From JBFIHF01 sp964411125 (GTDB taxonomy: Bacteria > Myxococcota_A > Bradymonadia > Bradymonadales > Bradymonadaceae), in contig CAYPJU010000096.1 of the NCBI GenBank assembly GCA_964411125.1, forward strand, positions 1-20,674: a DNA stretch of 20,674 nucleotides, in the 5' to 3' direction. Position 1 is the first letter of the stretch. Each line of letters begins with the position of its first letter. A program made the translations under genes and the position numbers. Below, in pieces: positions 17,474 to 20,674 of the stretch. A model generated the notes under the pieces. It saw only the letters and a program-made list of their open reading frames with translations. It did no database searches and had not been told where the DNA came from.

Positions 17474-18415
17474 ATGAACGTCGCCGTCGTCGGAGAAGGA
17501 GAGCGTTTCGAAGCGATCGTGTCGCTGCTGCAGGCGACCGGCGCCGAGTTCGGGGTGCTCGAACATTCGCAGCGGAGCGAGAAGGTCCGAAAAGAGCTCA
17601 CCCGGATCGACCTCGAAGACGTCGCCGGCGCTCGGATCGTCTTCGTCGCCGTCGCGACCTCCGAGCTGCGCGACGTCGCCCGCGCACTCGGCGACGTCAT
17701 GTCCGGCCGCCATTGCATCGTGCACGCCTGCCACAACCTCGAACCGGGCTCCCTCGCCACGGCGTCGAACATCCTGCGGCAGGAGACGCCGACGCACCGC
17801 ATCGGCTTTCTCACCGGACCGATGGCGTCCGAAGAGCTGCAGAAGGGGCTCCCGGCGTCCGGCGTCTGCGCGACGCGCTTCCCCGAACTCTGCGCGCTCG
17901 TCGACGAGTACCTCGTCCACCCCGGTTTCCGCGTCTACCGCTCGAGCGACATCGAGGGCGCCGAGCTCGCCGCCGCCTACGCCCGCGTGATCGCGATGGC
18001 GGCGGGGGTCGGCTACGCCATGAATCTCGGCCTGTCGGTCCAGGCGACCCTCTTCGCCCGCGGCCTTGCCGAAGTCGGTCGTTTCGTCGCCTCGCGCGGC
18101 GGGAGCGAGCGGACCACGTTCGGGATCGCGGGGTCTGCCAACCTCCACCTCGACACCGTCCCCCCCGGCTCCGTCGACTTTCGCGTCGGCGGCTTCGCGC
18201 ACGCCGAGGGGAAGTTCGACCCGATCGCGATCGAGAAAAAGTTCGGCACCACCGCCCGCGACCTTCTGCACCTGGTCGAGACGCTGTGGTACGGCGTACG
18301 CGACGAGAAGTTCGACGCCCATATCCTCGAGGCGTGCCACCTCATGGTCTCCGGGGAGTACGAACCGCCCCAGGCGGTCGCCCACCTGATGACGCTCCCG
18401 ACGCTCGACGATTGA
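17474..18415 (+). CDS. Degenerate glycerol-3-phosphate dehydrogenase (GpsA)-like protein
   Basis: 313 residues, against about 330-340 for GpsA. The fold is recognisable along its length: MNVAVVGEGERF, ARIVFVAVATSELRDVARAL, IGFLTGPMASEELQKGLP, FRVYRSSDIEGAELAAAYARVIAMAAG, FARGLAEVGRFV, FGIAGSANLHLD and a GpsA-like C-terminus. Key positions have changed compared with E. coli GpsA. The third Gly of GxGxxG is F12. Lys in TKGLE is H87. The catalytic Lys in AVKNV is A170, followed by Arg for Asn. Asn and Arg of NAR are S188 and Q190. Asp of GDLVL is N223. Arg-Asn of SRNRR is V234-D235. It is therefore unlikely to reduce dihydroxyacetone phosphate in the usual way. It lies 10 bp after the acyltransferase with Shine-Dalgarno GGAG, so the two are surely co-transcribed. 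A non-catalytic partner or altered-substrate reductase are both possible. Confidence 0.85.
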   Translation: MNVAVVGEGERFEAIVSLLQATGAEFGVLEHSQRSEKVRKELTRIDLEDVAGARIVFVAVATSELRDVARALGDVMSGRHCIVHACHNLEPGSLATASNILRQETPTHRIGFLTGPMASEELQKGLPASGVCATRFPELCALVDEYLVHPGFRVYRSSDIEGAELAAAYARVIAMAAGVGYAMNLGLSVQATLFARGLAEVGRFVASRGGSERTTFGIAGSANLHLDTVPPGSVDFRVGGFAHAEGKFDPIAIEKKFGTTARDLLHLVETLWYGVRDEKFDAHILEACHLMVSGEYEPPQAVAHLMTLPTLDD

Positions 18416-18445
18416 CGATGTGCGGGGACAGAGCCCCGCACATCG
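18416..18445 (+). terminator. 12-bp perfect hairpin at the 3' end of the gpsA-like gene
   Basis: CGATGTGCGGGG (18416-18427) and CCCCGCACATCG (18434-18445) enclose the loop ACAGAG, starting at the base after the stop codon. There is no T-tract. It could end this transcript and the convergent one from the right. Its core GGGACAGAGCCC differs by one base from the core of the array units at 1-225, GGGACGGAGCCC, so both may belong to one palindrome family. Confidence 0.75.
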
Positions 18446-18496
18446 AGCCATCGTGCGCCGCGAAAACGTTGTGCCGCGCTCTGTCGCCGCGGGTGC

Positions 18497-19471
18497 TCAC
18501 TTCTCCATGAACCGTTCGAGCTGCCCCGCAGCTCGTTCGAGGTGACCGTCCATGAACTCGAGAAACTTCGGATTCTCCTGCGCCCGGTCGATGATCCAGA
18601 GCGTGACCCCGACCGTTCGTAGCGCCAGAAACGCCGGGATCACCGACACTTCGTCGTCGGGAAGCGGCCGAACCTCTCGATACCCGCCGACGAGCGCGTC
18701 CCTCAGCTCCGGGAACTCGGGCAGCAGCGAAGGTCCGTGCAGCGCGACGGCCAGGTCGTAGAGAAATGGCCCGAAGCCGCAGTCGTCGAAGTCGATCGCG
18801 GCGAGCTCACCGCGGTGCATCAGGAAGTTCCCGCGATGCAGGTCGGCGTGGATCAACCCGAAGTTGGTGGCCCCGAACTCCAGCGTTGCGACCCCCGACT
18901 CGGCGAGCCGCGTGGCGGACTCGAAGAGCGACCGATGCCGTGCCGGCAGCAGGTGGAGCTGTGCGGATGGATCGCCGCCGAGCATTCCTTCCCGAGCCCA
19001 GTGCCGTCGCGCGAAGTCGGCAGACGGCTGGAACGTCGTCGCATGCTCGTGCAGCTCCGCCATGAATCGACCGAGGCGTCGCATCGAGCGAACGCTGTAC
19101 CTCCTCGAGAAGCGGCCATCGATCCACTCGAACGCGACGACCGAGCGCGGTTCGACGCCGCGGGCACCGACGCTGAGCACGGCGCCGGCGTCGGTCACGA
19201 CCGGCCGGGGGACGACGAGCTGCGTGTCGCGGCGGAGCGCGGCGAGCCACTCGAGCTCCGACGCGATCGACTCGGGAGTCTGGTAGCCGGGTCGGTGAAT
19301 CCGCAGCAGGAAGTCGCCGTCGGGCCCTCGCGCTCGGAACGTCGTGTTCTCGGCATGCCCCAGCAGGTCGAAGCGCTCGCTCGCAAACCCGTGAAGCCGC
19401 GCGACTTCGACGGCGAGTTGCCGCAATCGACGGGTCTGACCCGCGTACGTGAGTTCTTCGATCGGACGCAT
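18497..19471 (-). CDS. APH/RdoA (SrkA-like) family kinase
   Basis: 324 residues. Aminoglycoside-phosphotransferase-fold kinase with HAENTTFRAR (39-48), the catalytic loop IHADLHRGNF (207-216; D210, N215) and metal-binding IDFDDCGFG (226-234; D228). The length and sequence are closest to RdoA/SrkA-type protein kinases and homoserine-kinase type II relatives rather than to antibiotic-resistance enzymes. The substrate is not visible from sequence. Start chosen at ATG 19471 (MRPIEELTY), 19 nt after the stop of the upstream histidine kinase gene. An ATG at 19534 is in frame but would overlap that gene and add an Arg-rich stretch with no family match. Probably in one operon with the histidine kinase; convergent with the gpsA-like gene. 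Confidence 0.88.
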   Translation of the reverse strand: MRPIEELTYAGQTRRLRQLAVEVARLHGFASERFDLLGHAENTTFRARGPDGDFLLRIHRPGYQTPESIASELEWLAALRRDTQLVVPRPVVTDAGAVLSVGARGVEPRSVVAFEWIDGRFSRRYSVRSMRRLGRFMAELHEHATTFQPSADFARRHWAREGMLGGDPSAQLHLLPARHRSLFESATRLAESGVATLEFGATNFGLIHADLHRGNFLMHRGELAAIDFDDCGFGPFLYDLAVALHGPSLLPEFPELRDALVGGYREVRPLPDDEVSVIPAFLALRTVGVTLWIIDRAQENPKFLEFMDGHLERAAGQLERFMEK

Positions 19472-19490
19472 CTTCTCGAGGTGAAGGGGA

Positions 19491-20674
19491 TCAGGCCGCC
19501 GGCGCCTCTTGCGCCATCCGTTCGACGATCTCACGGAGCTCGGCGATATTGAACGGTTTCGACAAGATCTCCGGAGTGTCGTCGCCCTCCCACGACGACG
19601 TGAGCCCGCCGGTGATCAGCACGAAACGCGGAAGAAGCTCGGGGAACTCGTACCGAATCTTCCGCAGGAAATCGCGCCCCGTCATCCCCGGCATCGACGC
19701 ATCGCACAGGATGACGTCGAAGTCCTCGTCGTCCCGCAGGTGCTTCAGCGCTTCGTGCGGGTCGGTGTACACCACCACCTCGTGTTCGAGGAGCCGCTTG
19801 ATCATCCGCCCGATGACAGGCTCGTCGTCGATCACCAGCACCCGGTAGCGCTCCGGTCCGACCACGACGCTCTTCGGCATCGAGGTGTCGTACTCGCTGA
19901 TGGGTGGCGGTTTGGGCATCTTGGGAAACGAGAGTGGGCTGATGTCTTTGACGAAGCCCTCTCCCCCGTCTTCTTCGGGCGCGGGCGTGAACTCCATCCT
20001 GAAAATCGATCCGCGTCCAGGCTCCGATTCCACGTCGAGGGTCCCCCCCATCGCCGAGACGATGTTCCGCGAGATCCACAGCCCCATGCCAGTCCCCTCG
20101 CCGACCGGCTTGGTCGTGAAGAACGGTTGGAAGATCTTTCGCAGGTCCTCCGGCGGGATGCCGACCCCGTTGTCCTCGACCTCGACGATGACGCGGTTGT
20201 TCCCCTGTCGGGTGCGCACCGTCACGAGGTTGTGGTTCGGGTCGTTGCCGTCGAAAGCCTGCGCCGCGTTGAGGATGAGGTTGAGCACGACCTGCCCCAG
20301 GCGCGCTCCGTTGGCCAGCACCGGGTCGACATCGACGAAATCGGTGTGGAACTTCGCGCGGTTGTGAATCTGCGGCCACGCGAGCTTCATCGCGTCGTCG
20401 GCGACCTCCCGGAGATCCACACGAGCGGTGATGTCTTCGGGCTTTCGCGAGTAAGTCTTGAGGTCTCGAACGATCTCCCGCACCCGCTGCGACCCCGAGA
20501 GCGCATCGTTCAAAGAAGTCTCGAGGTTCTCGACGCGTTCGCGGGTCGCGGCCTCCGCGAGGGAGTTCTTGAGGTCGCGCACCGATTCGAGCGAGTACTG
20601 CAGGTTTGTGTGCACGAATGCCATCGGGTTGTTGATCTCGTGGGCGACGCCGGACGCGAGCGTCCCCATCGCGA
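19491..20674 (-). CDS. Hybrid sensor histidine kinase with C-terminal receiver (5' end outside window)
   Basis: At least 392 residues are visible; the frame continues past the window edge, so the sensor part is missing. From the first Met in view: H box ASGVAHEINNP (H10 phospho-accepting), N box NLILNAAQAF (N134), G1 EDNGVGIP (167-172), F box FQPFFTTKP and G2 GTGMGLWIS (192-200) form a complete kinase core. A Pro-rich linker leads to a receiver domain: VIDDEP (279-284), phospho-accepting D323 in CDASMPG, T353 and K371 in SKPF. There is no output domain, so the receiver is likely used in phosphorelay or self-regulation. The APH-like kinase gene follows 19 nt downstream. The signal sensed and the target are unknown. 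Confidence 0.93.
   Translation of the reverse strand, partial: AMGTLASGVAHEINNPMAFVHTNLQYSLESVRDLKNSLAEAATRERVENLETSLNDALSGSQRVREIVRDLKTYSRKPEDITARVDLREVADDAMKLAWPQIHNRAKFHTDFVDVDPVLANGARLGQVVLNLILNAAQAFDGNDPNHNLVTVRTRQGNNRVIVEVEDNGVGIPPEDLRKIFQPFFTTKPVGEGTGMGLWISRNIVSAMGGTLDVESEPGRGSIFRMEFTPAPEEDGGEGFVKDISPLSFPKMPKPPPISEYDTSMPKSVVVGPERYRVLVIDDEPVIGRMIKRLLEHEVVVYTDPHEALKHLRDDEDFDVILCDASMPGMTGRDFLRKIRYEFPELLPRFVLITGGLTSSWEGDDTPEILSKPFNIAELREIVERMAQEAPAA

Noticed and set aside
18497..19471. Aminoglycoside resistance enzyme
   Set aside because: The fold is shared, but the sequence is closer to RdoA/SrkA-type kinases and the context is regulatory, with no resistance or mobile genes.

Overview
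The window is GC-rich, gene-dense DNA from a large-genome bacterium, most likely a member of the Myxococcota. That placement is an inference from content: two membrane-bound Ser/Thr kinases, a very long Asp/Cys-rich thrombospondin-type-3 lipoprotein with a Cys-rich leader module and tail of a kind I associate with myxobacteria, and intergenic regions full of GC-rich palindromes and short tandem repeats. No rRNA, tRNA, CRISPR array, insertion sequence or prophage gene was recognised.

Layout, left to right. Positions 1-225 are the end of an array of nine 25-bp hairpin-forming repeats. A Ser/Thr kinase fused to an extracytoplasmic alpha/beta-hydrolase-like domain follows (270-2441, +). A short convergent gap full of palindromes (2442-2616) separates it from thymidine phosphorylase deoA (2617-3930, -). 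DeoA is divergent from a 1137-residue Ca2+-binding-repeat lipoprotein (4066-7479, +). A 309-bp gap with palindromes and a strong terminator precedes a second kinase-hydrolase paralogue (7789-9927, +), whose 3' end overlaps a convergent FadL/OmpP1-type outer membrane protein (9911-11287, -). Next come an AAA_14/DUF4143 ATPase (11408-12760, -) with a twin operator-like repeat upstream, and a two-gene operon on the minus strand: long-chain acyl-CoA synthetase, then a biotin-protein ligase overlapping its stop codon (15538-12981). Divergent from that operon is a plus-strand pair: a glycerolipid-type acyltransferase (15778-17463) and a degenerate GpsA-like protein (17474-18415). At the right edge, on the minus strand, are a hybrid histidine kinase/receiver cut by the window end and an APH/RdoA-family kinase directly downstream.

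How the genes may work together. FadL (fatty-acid entry), FadD (activation to acyl-CoA), a PlsB/PlsC-like acyltransferase and a GpsA relative form a plausible fatty-acid uptake and glycerolipid-assembly theme. The GpsA relative has lost nearly every residue expected for glycerol-3-phosphate dehydrogenase activity, so it may be a non-catalytic partner or act on something else. The two kinases share one architecture: a nearly Cys-free cytoplasmic kinase, one membrane helix, and a Cys-rich outside domain related to PHB-depolymerase/feruloyl-esterase-type hydrolases. In both, the catalytic Ser position is Gly within an identical His-Gly-Ser-Gly motif. I read them as a receptor-kinase pair that re-uses a dead hydrolase as a sensor. 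Several genes that start their own transcripts (both kinases, deoA, the acyltransferase) carry a -10-like hexamer exactly 6 nt before ATG and no clear ribosome binding site, suggesting leaderless mRNAs. The lipoprotein, fadD and the gpsA-like gene have Shine-Dalgarno sequences instead.
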